Positions 12,701 to 23,935 of a DNA stretch of 64,000 bases are shown one piece after another. The DNA is from Bedellia somnulentella. Lineage: Eukaryota; Arthropoda; Insecta; Lepidoptera; Bedelliidae. The DNA lies in contig OY755174.1 of the NCBI GenBank assembly GCA_963576735.1, positions 7,440,001-7,504,000 of the forward strand, written 5' to 3'. A program made the translations under genes and the position numbers. Below the pieces are notes generated by a model, which ran no database searches, was not told the DNA's origin, and saw only the letters and a list, made by a program, of their open reading frames with translations. How positions within the stretch are numbered: the stretch's first letter is position 1; every line of letters begins with the position of its first letter.

Positions 12701-12960
12701 ATGACAACTGTCACGTCAGTTGCAAGGCAATATAATATATTGTATAGACAATGGTTAGTAGACGTGTGCCACCCGGACCTCACGCCCGCCGAGCGGAGGT
12801 CCTTGCCCGCTATATGACAACTGTCACATCAGTTGCAAGGTAATATAATATATTGTATAGACAATGGTTAGTAGACGTGTGGCACCCGGACCTCACGCCA
12901 GCCGAGCGGAGGTCCTTGCCCGCTATATGACAACTGTCACGTTAGTTGCAGAGAATAATA
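9689..12960 (+). repeat. Tandem array of 113/119-bp units derived from the last ASPH coding exon
   Basis: About 22 copies of one unit follow head to tail, beginning inside the ASPH terminal exon. Each unit carries the codons for VWHPDLTPAERRSLPAI, the TGA stop, a short 3' segment with the donor-like CAAG|GTAATA, and an AT-rich spacer ending GACAATGGTTAGTAGACGTG. The motif CGGACCTCACG (GTACCTCACG in copy 15) falls near 9702, 9815, 9928, 10041, 10160, 10279, 10398, 10517, 10630, 10743, 10856, 10969, 11082, 11201, 11320, 11439, 11558, 12423, 12542, 12661, 12774 and 12887. Spacing is 113 bp, or 119 bp where two extra ATA/TAA triplets occur. A decayed last copy fades out after 12960. Only the first copy is joined in frame to the oxygenase. 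Confidence 0.97.
11677..12414. mobile_element. Non-autonomous hAT-like DNA transposon inside the ASPH array
   Basis: A 738-bp insert splits one array unit. It is bounded by the perfect 8-bp direct repeat GTGCCACC at 11669-11676 and 12415-12422. Removing the insert and one repeat restores a normal 119-bp unit. The ends are imperfect inverted repeats: TAACCGTGTGTAGGTCCGGC on the left against the complement of the right end, TAGGCTTGGGTAGATCCAGC. Subterminal ATTCGAAT palindromes occur on both sides. An 8-bp target duplication is the hallmark of the hAT superfamily. No transposase is encoded; the interior is AT-rich and without a convincing ORF. Confidence 0.85.
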
Positions 12961-13614
12961 TATTGTGCAGACAATAGTTGGTAGACGAGTGGCATCCCAT
13001 GCCTCATACCTCATGCGATATATACGTTTGACGAAAATCAGAAATAAAGAGTACAAAATTTAAAATCATTCAATTCAAAATAATCATACAACATGATTAA
13101 GCTAGAAAAAAAATACTCCGATTGTACGTAATATAATAACCATGAAGGTACTAACTAAACAGGAGAGCGCACTTACAAAAATACGGTACTGAATAATGCA
13201 ATTTATTACCTGGCAATAAAGCCTATAATCTCTAGAACACTGTCAAGCAGAGAAACGTCCTAGAACGAGAGCCCGAACCAGAGGAGTGTATCCCGCGCGC
13301 GGTTACTACTTAATAGTTCAACGAAAAACAAATTCAAACTTATTTACTTATATGGAATATTTTATAAAAGGCTGGTTATTCACTATTTCTTTTTGATAAA
13401 CTGTTTTAATTATTATCGTCGTCTATCAACTTAAAGATAAATAATTTATTAAGTTTGGTAATCGGCAAAACAATATTTACAACGGGTATCCCCATAGAAA
13501 CAAGATAAATAAGGTGTCTACAATTAATCATCTGTTGGTGTATTTCGGATCTTTTATAATTCAACTAAGATAAAAGTTAGCAAAGCAAAATATAGTGAAA
13601 ACTATTGTGACAAA

Positions 13615-13733
13615 TCTATACTTATAATAAATCTGTAGAGAGGTCAATTCTGTACATTAAATATATTTTCAAAATAACTATCAGGGGGTAATTAGTGATC
13701 GATACTGATGCCAAAAATGCAATCAGTAAAATT

Positions 13734-13803
<70 letters not shown>

Positions 13804-14593
13804 GGTTTGTATGTTCCTTATGGAAACAAAAACTACTCGACGGATTTTAACGAAACTTGGTAGAATTATTCTTCATACTCCTGGGCAGGTTATAGTGTAC
13901 TTTTCAGCAGAGTAGTGAAGGGGAATTTTGGGAAAATTTGGGAAAAAGGGGGAAGTTACTCCATTTTTTAAGCTTCCGTCGCGTGTGCAGCCTTAGTGGT
14001 TATAGTTACATAGAAATCACGTATGACGGAAATATATTACATATATTTTTTTAAAAAATATCCTTCTGCGTGGTTGACTCATAATAACACGTGTAATTCC
14101 TGATAGCTTAGCAGTTCGGAGCATTCTGATTATATTTGTTTGGTCTTACGTTTATAGTTCTCTCATTCATCTCTCATTTAAAAAAGTTTACATTATTACC
14201 TATTCAATAAAAAAAAATCATAGAAATCGGTATAGAATAACCAAACTAATACATGAAATAAGCTATCGCGCCCTGTCGTCGCACGTGAATGCTATAAGGA
14301 TATTTTTTTAGTAATGGTTGCGCGCGCAAAAGATCCGATCGACAACAGGAGCTCTTTACCACCACAAAGATCGCTGTATGTATGCAAAGTTCGTAACTCT
14401 GATTGTTTGTTTGCATGGTTTTATTTTCGGAGATACTGAACCGTTCATTAAAGCGCTTTCACAATCACAAAGCTACACTATTCAGGAATGCTATAAATTG
14501 CACTAAATTTCACAAAGGTTGAGCAGTGATTGAAGAAACCTCAGATATTTTTAAAACTACGCTACCCGTGCGAAGCTGGGCCCGATCCACTAG
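13615..14593 (+). mobile_element. Non-autonomous Helitron-like element with (TCTG)n tract
   Basis: The element starts TCTATACTTATAATAAATC after an A and ends CCCGATCCACTAG before a T. This fits the Helitron rule of TC at the 5' end, CTRR at the 3' end and insertion between A and T. The 5' end resembles a Helitron-like repeat common in Lepidoptera. A pure TCTG/GTCT tract of about 68 bp occupies 13736-13803, followed by CTACTCGACGGATTTTAACG. No Rep/helicase is encoded. Confidence 0.65.
13736..13803. repeat. (GTCT)n microsatellite
   Basis: Uninterrupted GTCT repeats, about 17 units, inside the Helitron-like element. Confidence 0.95.
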
Positions 14594-14689
14594 TAAATAA
14601 TATAAGTGAAATAAGATGCCGTGTATATTGGCCGATATTGGCTTAACATAGCACAAATATTTTTCTTCCCGCGCATCGTACAAAGCTAC

Positions 14690-14860
14690 TTAGGCTTTTG
14701 TTTTGGGGCTTTTGAAGTTATTTACTAGATACTTTATCATCCTATGCTTACCATTTTTTCTCTACTCCACTTTAAAAAGTGGCTTTGGAAATTTTAACTC
14801 TCCAGCACTGGCTGCCCCTTCTTTTATAATCTCCTAATTAAGAATATGTATGTAAATATT
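14690..14860 (+). mobile_element. SINE family A, decayed copy
   Basis: AAAAGTGGCTTTGGAAATTT, CTGGCTGCCCCTTC and a weak TATGTATG tail follow the family A order with heavy decay. Confidence 0.5.
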
Positions 14861-15041
14861 TTACGTTTTTGTAAACTTTAGAGAAACTCTCATTAAAACA
14901 CCAACAGATGGTCACCCTACTTAAAACGAGACACAACTCACTAGTTACCCATCCTTGTTCAGGACACTTAAGGACGCCAGTGCGTATTCCTATTTAAATA
15001 GGACTTACATGATAATAACATTTCTTTGTTTTTTTTTTCAG

Positions 15042-15190
15042 ATATGTGAAAAGCTTTGTAGAAGTCCAGCCGCCGGAGAAAACTTGTCAAAGATAGGTCT
15101 AGCATTACCTTCAGTGCCTTAACGATTGAACATGTTCAGTGCTAAGTACAATGCAATCTAGCTTAGGTATATGATATTAATAAAACTGAG
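15042..15190 (+). other. ASPH: Probable ASPH 3'UTR terminal exon with poly(A) signal
   Basis: A long T-run ending TTTTCAG at 15041 is a strong splice acceptor. The AT-rich sequence after it has no continuing ORF and reaches AATAAA at 15179-15184. The array units upstream each offer CAAG|GTAATA as donor, so splicing from just after the ASPH stop to this exon would remove the whole array. This is inferred from splice signals only. The alternative is that ASPH polyadenylates within or right after the array. Confidence 0.45.
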
Positions 15191-15599
15191 ATGAATGTTA
15201 ATTGAGAAGAAGTCATTTAAATTAAACAAAAGATAGTATCGGTGCTGTTGAATGATATTGTTGAAAAAAAAACATGTTTCTTGTTGGAGAATGATAAAGA
15301 TAGTCTAGAAGATATAAGAATCACGTAAAATATTATTGTTGGTTTACCCTAATATGTTAGTATCACACACGTATTTCGTTTTTTGTAATTATTTTATGCA
15401 TTTTGTTACCAATTTTATAATCGTATATTTAATATTTATTGATTAAAACAATGTTCGATATATACTGTCTTATTTATACTAATAACTACTCCGTATGAAC
15501 CTTTTTATCGCTTAACCGTCGATCTTACATTACGAGCCGTATCGAACAGCACTGCTTTCTGTATATGCGCTGCCGCTGAAACGGTTCTCCACAAAAATC

Positions 15600-15990
15600 C
15601 AATAAAACCGATCACGAACAAAAAATGGTATTTTTTCAGTCGAATTCACACTCCACTTGTCGATGATCTCATGAGCCAGATCAAGATACTGCCGACGCTT
15701 CAGGTTTCGGCTTTCACGAGACCCCTGTCATGCTGGTTATGATGACCTCCATTAGAAACACCCTCGACTGCGATCGATATAATACCATGACATCAGGTTT
15801 TTTCAATAGAATAGTTCTGTCAGGATAACGAATCGAATAGATTTTGGCAGGGTCGTTTCGTTTACTTAGATTGGCTATAGCAGATCTTTTTAATATGGCA
15901 TCTTCTGTTACAAGAGCCCATACTTAAGTTAAGAGCGAGCTTCTGGTGTAAAATTTTGGCTGCCTGATTGTGTCCATACCAGTACTCAGT
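15600..15990 (-). pseudogene. Degenerate retroelement ORF fragment
   Basis: Minus-strand translation gives GHNQAAKILHQKLAL, then after stops and shifts IAVEGVSNGG and YLDLAHEIIDKW. This resembles the C-terminal part of a LINE polyprotein of the kind ending in a nuclease-like DIAVP block. A related fragment is at 52140. Not assignable to a clade by eye. Confidence 0.45.
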
Positions 15991-15999
15991 GTGAGTAAA

Positions 16000-16280
16000 A
16001 GCCGAACAACTGGAAATGATATGTAATTTGAATGTTTTTGTTCATCAAAACCTCATGCATCTGGGGATTATTACTTATAAATAATGGACAAATAAAGGAA
16101 AGAAAAATTTCGACACCAGCGGGGATCGAACCCGCGACCTCCGGGTATACGGAAAAGAAACAAAGGATAGAAGAATTTCGCACTAGAAGCCATTGACACT
16201 AGCTTAATTGGCAGAGCGACGGGGGCGTATACCCGGAGGTCGCAGGTTCGATCTCAGCTGGTGTCGATTTTTTTTCTAAC
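16000..16280 (+). repeat. Family C element with two opposed tRNA-like blocks
   Basis: A minus-strand tRNA-like half (16110-16150) faces a plus-strand one (16195-16266). The plus block has TTGGCAGAGCGACGGGGGCG and GGTTCGATCTCAGCTGG. The flanks carry CCTCATG..GGGGATTATTAC and AAAGGAAAGAAAAATTTCG. The opposed arms would form a hairpin. Confidence 0.65.
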
Positions 16281-17059
16281 ATAACCATTAAGGCTGTGCG
16301 TGGGTAAAGGCGCCTACGAATTTTAAGTTCACTTATGATGGATACTTTGATATTGTAGAAATTGTTCTAACGTACTATTAATAGTTATCATTTCACATCA
16401 CAACCCTGGTAATATTATTTACAGACACTTTCTTATTGGAATAATGGAGTTATCCATTGATGAAATAATTTTGAAACTGGTTCAGTAGTTTTCCCCCTAT
16501 TCATTACAAACAGTGTTGTAACAATGGGGTGGCAGGGCTGGCCACAGGGTGGCAATGCCACGGGCTCCCGACCTAAGACGGCACGGCTCAAAAGGCCGCG
16601 AGCTCTCGTTATTTTTTTCGCCTAAGAGACAAGGCCTATGCACATTAGTGGGCATGTCCAATTCGTAATTGAAGACACTGAAAATCTTGGAAGTTTATCC
16701 TAATCATGGTATACCATCTCATACAAAATGTTTTTAGTTACCTCTACGCTCAATAGATGGAGTTAAGATATAGTCGACTTTTAAAATAAAAACTTAAAGT
16801 GGCTAATTATCGTTTAAAAAGCCAAAATACAGTTAGATAAATATAACATGGTAATTTATTTTGTCACTTAATACCATAAAACATAAATTATTACAAATAT
16901 AAGCAAAATATAAAATAAAACTGTATTTTTGTTTATATGAAATTGTATTCCCAAATGATTATTGTAGAACTACATCTATTTAACTAAAATGTTTAGTGAT
17001 TTCAACTTCTGACAATAGATGGCGCCAAAATGAGATGGTGTTTATTGACGTAACTTACT

Positions 17060-17310
17060 TGTTTAATGTTTTTTGACATGAATTCCTCATGTGGGGATTA
17101 TTACTCATAAATAAAACTATTGAACTACTTGAACGTGTAAAAAAGAAACAAAGGATAGAGAAATTTCGCGCTGGATGCCAACTGACACTGTGGCTCAGTT
17201 GGCAGAGCGACGGGGGCGTATACCCGAAGGTCGCGGGTTCGAACCCCGCCAGTGTCGAAATTTTTCTTTCCTTTAATAACATCTTTTATTTATGAGTAAC
17301 TTACTTGTTT
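17060..17310 (+). repeat. Family C element with an almost intact tRNA cloverleaf
   Basis: 17184-17257 folds with a perfect 7-bp acceptor stem (GACACTG/CAGTGTC), D stem GCTC/GAGC and T arm GCGGG TTCGAAC CCCGC. The anticodon arm (CGGG..CCCG around GGCGTATA) has an 8-base loop and lacks the usual U before the anticodon, so I regard it as tRNA-like. It is flanked by GGGGATTATTACTCATAAAT and, inverted, by a downstream TTTATTTATGAGTAA. Confidence 0.7.
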
Positions 17311-17351
17311 TGATTTGCGTCCATCCAAGTAATCGAATTGGTGATAATTGT

Positions 17352-17624
17352 CGACTTAAAATAACACTACCCTATTACTACTCGTGGGTGATTGCAAGAG
17401 GCGACTCACGGGGTATAGGGGCTTTTTAGTTGATTTTAATTTTTTAACGACCTCGGCGTACACGTTTGGACCAAAAAGAGACTGTGCTTAAAATACAAGT
17501 GTCCCAAGTAATATATTTATACCATTTTCTCCCCTATCACCTTTTAAATGTGACTGAGGAGTTTCTAGCTCTGAAGCTCTGGCTACCCCTTCTTGGGATT
17601 TATAGACGTGAGTATGTATGTTAT
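17352..17624 (+). mobile_element. SINE family A copy, diverged
   Basis: TAACACTACCCTATTACTAC, GAGGCGACTCACGGGGTATA and TTATAGACGTGAGTATGTAT follow the family A consensus with an internal ~40-bp change. A second short tail piece lies at 17748-17810. Confidence 0.75.
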
Positions 17625-18049
17625 TTTTATATCTGTTAGTACTTTGTTGTAGAAAGTTGATTTTTAGTATTAGTACCTCTGCCTGCACTACCGTCGGGGA
17701 TTTGCGGTGTGAACGTTTGAATTAATATTAATAACTCAGTGATTGACTTTTTCGAAGCTTTGGCTACCCCTTCTAGGGATTTATAGTCGTAAGTATATTT
17801 ATGTATGTAAATAATGTTTTTTTTTAAGGGCGTCCCACGAAAAAGTGAGAACCTTGAAACGGCATTTGGGCTTCCCCCTGCCGTTTCCTCACCTTTAATA
17901 GAACTCGTAAAACAAGCCATCTATTAGCAACTATGATAACTATAGATTATAGCGATATAGATGTAGATATAGCGCCATCTACCAAAACAGTCTCGTACTA
18001 CGTTGTACGATCGGCGCGGCGTATTGATATATGTGTTAATTATGTTTCG

Positions 18050-19540
18050 CTAAGTGAATATTGTTATAAAAATAAAACAAATACTTCAACAGTACAATAA
18101 CTTTATTTCCACAAAACTTATTTCTTGATACCTTTGGAATATAGCAGGGGAACACGTCGAGAAGAATGTTGGTGTCGTGATGATACGTTTCACGTGACAT
18201 AGTAAAAGGGGTTTATGTTATTCTTAATCGACACAACAAAGTGTACGTGGATGGCAGTAGAAATGAAGTAACGTGTAATTATATAATAATAATATCTCGA
18301 CGTCAAAAATCCACACTTGAACAAAAAATCGACTCAAATTATAGAACAGGAGTAGGCATTTTTTTCATGAATACTTACTTACTACTGATTCAACATAAGT
18401 AAATTATAAAACCCAAATAATTTTCATAAAAATTATCATTTTATTGAGATGGTGCAGAAAGCAAAAGGCAATTCTTAAGGTTCTTTTCAATATTAAAAAC
18501 TAAGTTATAACTAGGTATTTGTAGGCACAGATTCATGAATACCTGTTTGTAGTTTCTTGTTTGAATGAGGCTATAAATGTGCGTCTTTTGTACTTGTTCA
18601 TTTAATTAATTAGAGGTTTGTTCAAAAGTTTTCTTGATTATCTAAATTCACATTTCCCGAAATTTTACGGCTGAAAATATACTTCAACTCATATAAAATA
18701 GTTTTTACGCCAAATTGTGCAAGATTTGTTATCGATATTAAATAACTTATCCACCGCGACTAAATAACTTAAATAATAAAAGAGACAGAAGTTCGGAATA
18801 TACCGGACTTAAAAGGGTTATTTATTGTTAAATTAACAGTCTGTTAATATCAGTGCTAATCTTTAATATATTCGAGCACATGCATCGTTCGTTTTACTGT
18901 GTTGAAAAAGCATGGCATGGTGATGGTGCTGTTAATATTTAAATTAATATACTTTTACGTTTTTTTTAAATACAAAAGTAAAGGTGCGTTTAAGAGCACT
19001 ATTATCACAGTTGATGAGCCTAGTTCAGGTGCATTAGATACAGTAGCCGTGTTCTCCAATGATTTCTCCCTGTCGGTATTGTGGGACGAAAATACACTTT
19101 CTTCCATCATCACAGTTGAACTGAAATTAATTCATAATATATAAGTATAGGCTCAATTGGGTATGATAACTTTTTCACAATTTATTACAAAATACAAAGT
19201 TCAATGAAAGACTAAAAATTTATAAATATCAGCTCCTGGTCTATTTTACTTACTCTGTTAATTGAACTTGGCGAGATGATTGAGGTTCCTGATTTATTGC
19301 ATATTTCTCATCCCCTTGTAAAGCAATACGTTTTTGGAGCCTAAATCAGAATTAATAGCACATGAATGAAATACAATGGATCAAAATAATTGATCGAAGA
19401 ACGGTTCGAATACATATATTAAGATAATTATATATTTTTTCTTAAAAAGTAGAAATATGACTAAAGTGGAGAAGTGTAATACACATCATATAAATAAAAA
19501 AAAACACCCAGATTTGAAAGAAAAGTTAGAAGGTAAGATT
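18050..19540. other. Intergenic, nothing recognised
   Basis: AT-rich sequence between ASPH and NKAIN. Short ORFs here have no recognisable domain and no convincing splice context. Confidence 0.6.
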
Positions 19541-19546
19541 ATTCAC

Positions 19547-19862
19547 GGAACATAGCTATAGGGTAAAGCATAACAAGCATATTTACAAAACAGAATAAAT
19601 AGCAGCAGGTATTTTTAATAATGCATTCATCGTGATCCGAAGGAGAAAATAATATAAAAGAATACTTATTTTACGAATAAAAAACAAACTAAAATACTGT
19701 CGCAAGGTTGAGGATCGAACTCTGTACCTTCATCACTGAGCGTGAAACGTTTAACGCGTTACACCACTTCGATCTTAGATAAGAGTCGAAATTGACGATT
19801 ATATTAGGATTGCGAACGAACAATATAATATATGGCAAAACTTTTCGACTATGTTCCGTGCA
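19547..19862 (-). mobile_element. Inverted-repeat element with tRNA-like core (family D, copy 1)
   Basis: The ends are CACGGAACATAG and its exact complement CTATGTTCCGTG. In the centre, minus strand, is a tRNA-like stretch (GGTGTAACGCGTTAAACG, then GAGTTCGATCCTC). A second copy follows at 20172-20470 in the same orientation. Confidence 0.6.
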
Positions 19863-20171
19863 ATATATAAAATATGCCTAAAGTGTTTTATTGGTAGAAA
19901 AATTTGTACTTACAATTTTGCATTCATTATCTGAGCCCTCTGTTTAGCGAACCTTTTTTTAATATTTTTTCCCTTTTAGGGATTTATAGCCGTGAGTATG
20001 TATGTTGTTCAAAATTTTTTTGTTTAATTGGAAATTTTCGATTTTCTGCACATGTTTGTTTCCTTTATTTAATTTTCCGACGTTATTATAAGGTAAACAA
20101 TATTTTTAATCTTACTAAAAAGATATGTAAAAACATCACATAAATTTAAAGCAAAAAGATAATAATTGTTT

Positions 20172-20470
20172 CAGCTGGATTTACAGAACATTAGGATAAA
20201 ACGAGCGTATTCACAAAACAGAATTATGCGCAGTATTTTTAATCATGCATTTATCATCATAACCGAAACAAAATAATTTTACGAGGAAAGAAATAAACAA
20301 AAAGCATGTCCCGGATAGAAGATTTGAACTCACGCCCACATCAACAGCGCATGGCCCCTAATGCGTTAGACCATTTCGTACTATCTAAACAGGGTGAAAT
20401 TAACGATAATATTACGATTGTTATCAAACTTATAATGTAAAGCAAAACAAGCGACTATGTTGCGCACAAC
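20172..20470 (-). mobile_element. Inverted-repeat element with tRNA-like core (family D, copy 2)
   Basis: The order matches copy 1: ACAAAACAGAATTATGCGCA, then a minus-strand tRNA-like block (AATGGTCTAACGCATTAG, GAGTTCAAATC), then AAGCGACTATGTTGCGC. The terminal repeats are more decayed than in copy 1. Confidence 0.55.
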
Positions 20471-21156
20471 CAAAATAAATTATCTAAAAAGCGCGGGAAG
20501 CGGCAAGCAGCTCTATTACAGAAAAATTCGACACAAGCTCTGCGCATGAAGGCTAACAGCCATCTGCCGCCCCGTTCTCCGCACAGGGACCCGCTCCAGA
20601 TTGACATTGAAATTTAGGGTTTTTGCTTTATAACTCCATAATTAGGATGAAAAGACTAAAAATTATTCATACAGATGATAGACTACTCAGTTGTCTACGC
20701 AAATATTACGTAATCGATAACATATATGCAGTATTCTGACAGCAATATCAGACTTTACGATAAAAAAGCCCCCCACAAATTATTTTTTTTCTTAGTCGAT
20801 TATTATTGAAAACGAATGAGAACCGTCATTATTAAAGAAAAGATATTGAACTTGAACATATATTTTATTTAGAGTGTGATTGTTTCATTGAGCAGGTTTC
20901 ATTGAGTTTGAAAACTACCAAAATCAGTGAAATTTTCGAGGGAGGCCCTTAAAACAGCCAGGTATACAGCATTTTGCATAATGATTAAACAATGAGATTT
21001 ATATTTTCTGTTACTCCAACGGTATGAGAAATAATAATATGTATGTCAGTATGTGATGTGGCAAGATTGATAAATACTTTTTACAAATAGGTGAGTATTC
21101 TGTACTGTAGGTGTAGCGCGTAGGTACCTAGATAAAATAAAATAACTAGTTTAAGG

Positions 21157-21395
21157 ACGACTTAGTAGCTCAGTGGCTAGAACACCGCTTATCTTGCAGA
21201 CGACTAGTTTTCTAACCCTGGGACATTGTACTATATTTGTACAAAACGGCGATGGGCCTGCCCCCTATCACGTGAGTACACTGTCCGAGCAAAATGTGGG
21301 TACTCTGAACACCCGGTGACAATGTCACGTTATTATCAGAAGTATTGGTACCTCTGCCAACCCCGTTCGGGGATATTCGGCGTTAACGTTTGAGT
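21157..21395 (+). mobile_element. tRNA-derived SINE (family B)
   Basis: Head TTAGTAGCTCAGTGGCTAG and body GATGGGCCTGCCCCCTATCA, ACAATGTCACG and CTCTGCCAACCCCGTTCGGG. An internal deletion after the head removes part of the consensus. Confidence 0.8.
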
Positions 21396-21461
21396 TTGAG
21401 TTAAATGTCCGTATGATTGCAGTTGAAACCAGCTATAGATTTTTTCAATATATATCATACT

Positions 21462-21635
21462 ACTAATAAATAAAGGAAAGAAAAATTTTCGACACAGGCG
21501 GGATTCGAACCCGCGACCTCGGGTATACGCCCCATATCGTATATATGTGTCGAAAAAATTTTTCTTTCCTTTATTTATTCTTTATTTATTAGTAATAATC
21601 CCCGCATGAGGTTTTCATAAACAAAAAGATTTAAA
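21462..21635. repeat. Family C snapback element
   Basis: AATAAATAAAGGAAAGAAAA with TTCGACACAGGCGGGATTCG on one side and the complement TTTTTCTTTCCTTTATTTAT on the other enclose a half tRNA-like block. The arms pair over about 35 bases. Confidence 0.7.
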
Positions 21636-22109
21636 TTATATATCATACTACTTTCAACATTTTCAAATTACTAGCCGCTTTATGTGGACAATAGATTATA
21701 AAAGAATCATTGTTTTTGGAAATGGGTTAACATTCGAGCCACATAACCCAATAAAATTAATTATAATGTATTATAGTATTAAATGATACTATTTTGAGCT
21801 GACATTATAGTTATTCTAAAGTAATAACCAGAAGTTTGAATGCGACAAACCCACAGATGCTTGTGGAATGTCAGCTTGGAAGATACAATTTTTTATTAAA
21901 TATTCGTGGTCTATCACCACATCGCCAACCAATCAATGAAATTAAACCCTCAAACTATACAACTCAAATCAGTCGCTCAATACCTCACTGACGGAATGAT
22001 GCGGAGTAGTGTTATTATACGTCGTCACTACAGCACGAATACGTCTTGCACGATGTTATTAAATAAATAAAAGTGTGTATTCTGTTTATTAAATATTAAT
22101 AAATAGAAT

Positions 22110-22352
22110 ACACATATATTTTCGACTATAAATCCCTAGAAGGGGTAGCCAGAGCTTCGGAATAAGAAATTCGTTCGCCACTTTTGGAACTTGTGTTGGG
22201 ATAAGATTATAAAACAAAGATTTTTGATGGTGGGTCTCCAACAGAATCGCTTTAAAATCACTCAAAAAGCCCCAATACCTTTAGCCGTCTCTTACGAACA
22301 ATCACGGTAAGAAATGGGGTAGTGCTATTTATTCTAAGCCGACACATAGCAG
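22110..22352 (-). mobile_element. SINE family A copy, full length
   Basis: Reverse-orientation copy: CTATAAATCCCTAGAAGGGG through TCTAAGCCGACACATAGC, with GGTCTCCAACAGAATCGC covering the decayed B-box-like site. Confidence 0.85.
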
Positions 22353-22917
22353 AGAAGAATATCGACAACAAAAATCTACAAACAGATCAGGATGTAATAC
22401 TCGTACGCAATTGGCCGTGTCGACGATTTTGTCCTTGACCATATTTGCAAATTTGCAAATAAACATTTAGTGAAAGAAAGTCATAAAGTAATAAAATCTG
22501 TCTCGCTCGTGTTACCGAGGCGCCCCCGCCCCGCGGCCGCCATTTCCTAAAGCGGCCAGTACACAATGGCCCATCGTGTACTGGTGGTGTACTGGGCGCT
22601 AAGATATCGGGCTTTGTTATGCATTTTGTTTTAATCATTTTTTAGTGACATCTGTGACCTTAAGTTGAACTACTATGTGCTTTTACATTTGGTACGATGC
22701 ATGCGATAGCGCCATCTAGCGAACAATAAAGAACTAGAAAATAGCCCGCCGAATAAGGGTTTTTAAGCACATCACATTTCGTTGTATGGGATTGGGTATC
22801 TGTACTAGTATAGTATTATATTATCTGTGTCCTAATTTAACTGGCTACAATGCGACGTTTTTTACTGATAGGACCCCATCAAAGAAATTTGTCATGGGCT
22901 AGAATTGGTATAGAGAG

Positions 22918-23012
22918 CGATGCGGTTGGAGACCCATCACCAAAGATACTTTATTCCTACCATGTTCTCCCCTATCAACTTCCAAATGTGACCGAGTATA
23001 TGTATGTATGTA
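22918..23012 (+). mobile_element. SINE family A, internally deleted
   Basis: GCGATGCGGTTGGAGACCC joins CTATCAACTTCCAAATGTGA and a TATGTATG tail; the pieces before and between are missing. Confidence 0.7.
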
Positions 23013-23935
23013 GTTTATTGATGATTGCTGCTGATTTACCACCAATATAGTATAACCAGAGCTAGTAAACTTAAACTCGGATATCTTATTTAGATTAAAA
23101 TAATACTCAAAACAATAGCAAAATGTTTTATATTTGGTATAAAAAATTCTTCGTGATTCAATATTTTTGAAAATTTATATTAAACTTAAACTAGTAAAGC
23201 TCAAAGAGATGTCCTTATCTAGATAATGTGGTCCCACATAAATACATTCATACAAAAATTATCTTATTCAACTTAAAGCTATTGTAAAAAAATATCAAGG
23301 CATCGGACGGACAATGGAATTTTAACTTAAGTACATCAATTAACTTGTATCACAAAATTTTGTACATATTATAAGACACTGAGATTTCCTACTCCACCCA
23401 GGCAAGATGATTACCAACAATTGTATAACTAACAGCTATAGACTCTACATCACACATGGACGTAATCACAACTACATTACACAAGTACAAAAACAATAGT
23501 CTTAAATATATTCTTACAAGCTATGTATGTCAATGTTAAATAAGACGAGGAACTAAATCATCTTTAATGGAATGTCTAGCCTAAGTCTTTCAAATCATGT
23601 GTGTATAATTTATCACGTTACGCTAATTAAGGTAAAGGTCATTTAAATTATTAACATATCATCGTTGCATATCACTGGAAATAAGGCACAGCTGTATTAT
23701 ATTGCAGGTGATGAAACAAACTTAAAACTATATTATTTTCTAATTTTTGCTCTTACTTCATTGAAGCTCATTAGTCTTTTTACAGTCCAATACAAGACAT
23801 ATAATTTTATTTATATAGAAACATATAAGATCCATTCCACAAAATTGCTACCGTGAGTAGTAATAGAAGGGTCATCATGGTCATACCCGTGACAAATTTT
23901 TAAATCTTTAAGAAACAAGTGTGACTTAAAAATCT
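23013..23935. other. AT-rich stretch downstream of NKAIN, possible 3'UTR
   Basis: No ORF or repeat is recognised. It lies 3' of the NKAIN stop on that gene's strand and could hold its 3'UTR. AATAAA on the minus strand near 23807-23812 is a possible poly(A) signal. Confidence 0.35.

Noticed and set aside
9689..12960. CRISPR-like regular repeat array
   Set aside because: Units are contiguous copies without unique spacers, derived from a host exon in a eukaryotic genome.
17184..17257. Functional tRNA gene
   Set aside because: Acceptor, D and T stems are good, but the anticodon loop has eight bases and no U before the anticodon, and the sequence is part of a repeat family.
22850..23050. Plus-strand ORF of 66 codons
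   Set aside because: Runs into a partial family A SINE and has no recognisable domain.
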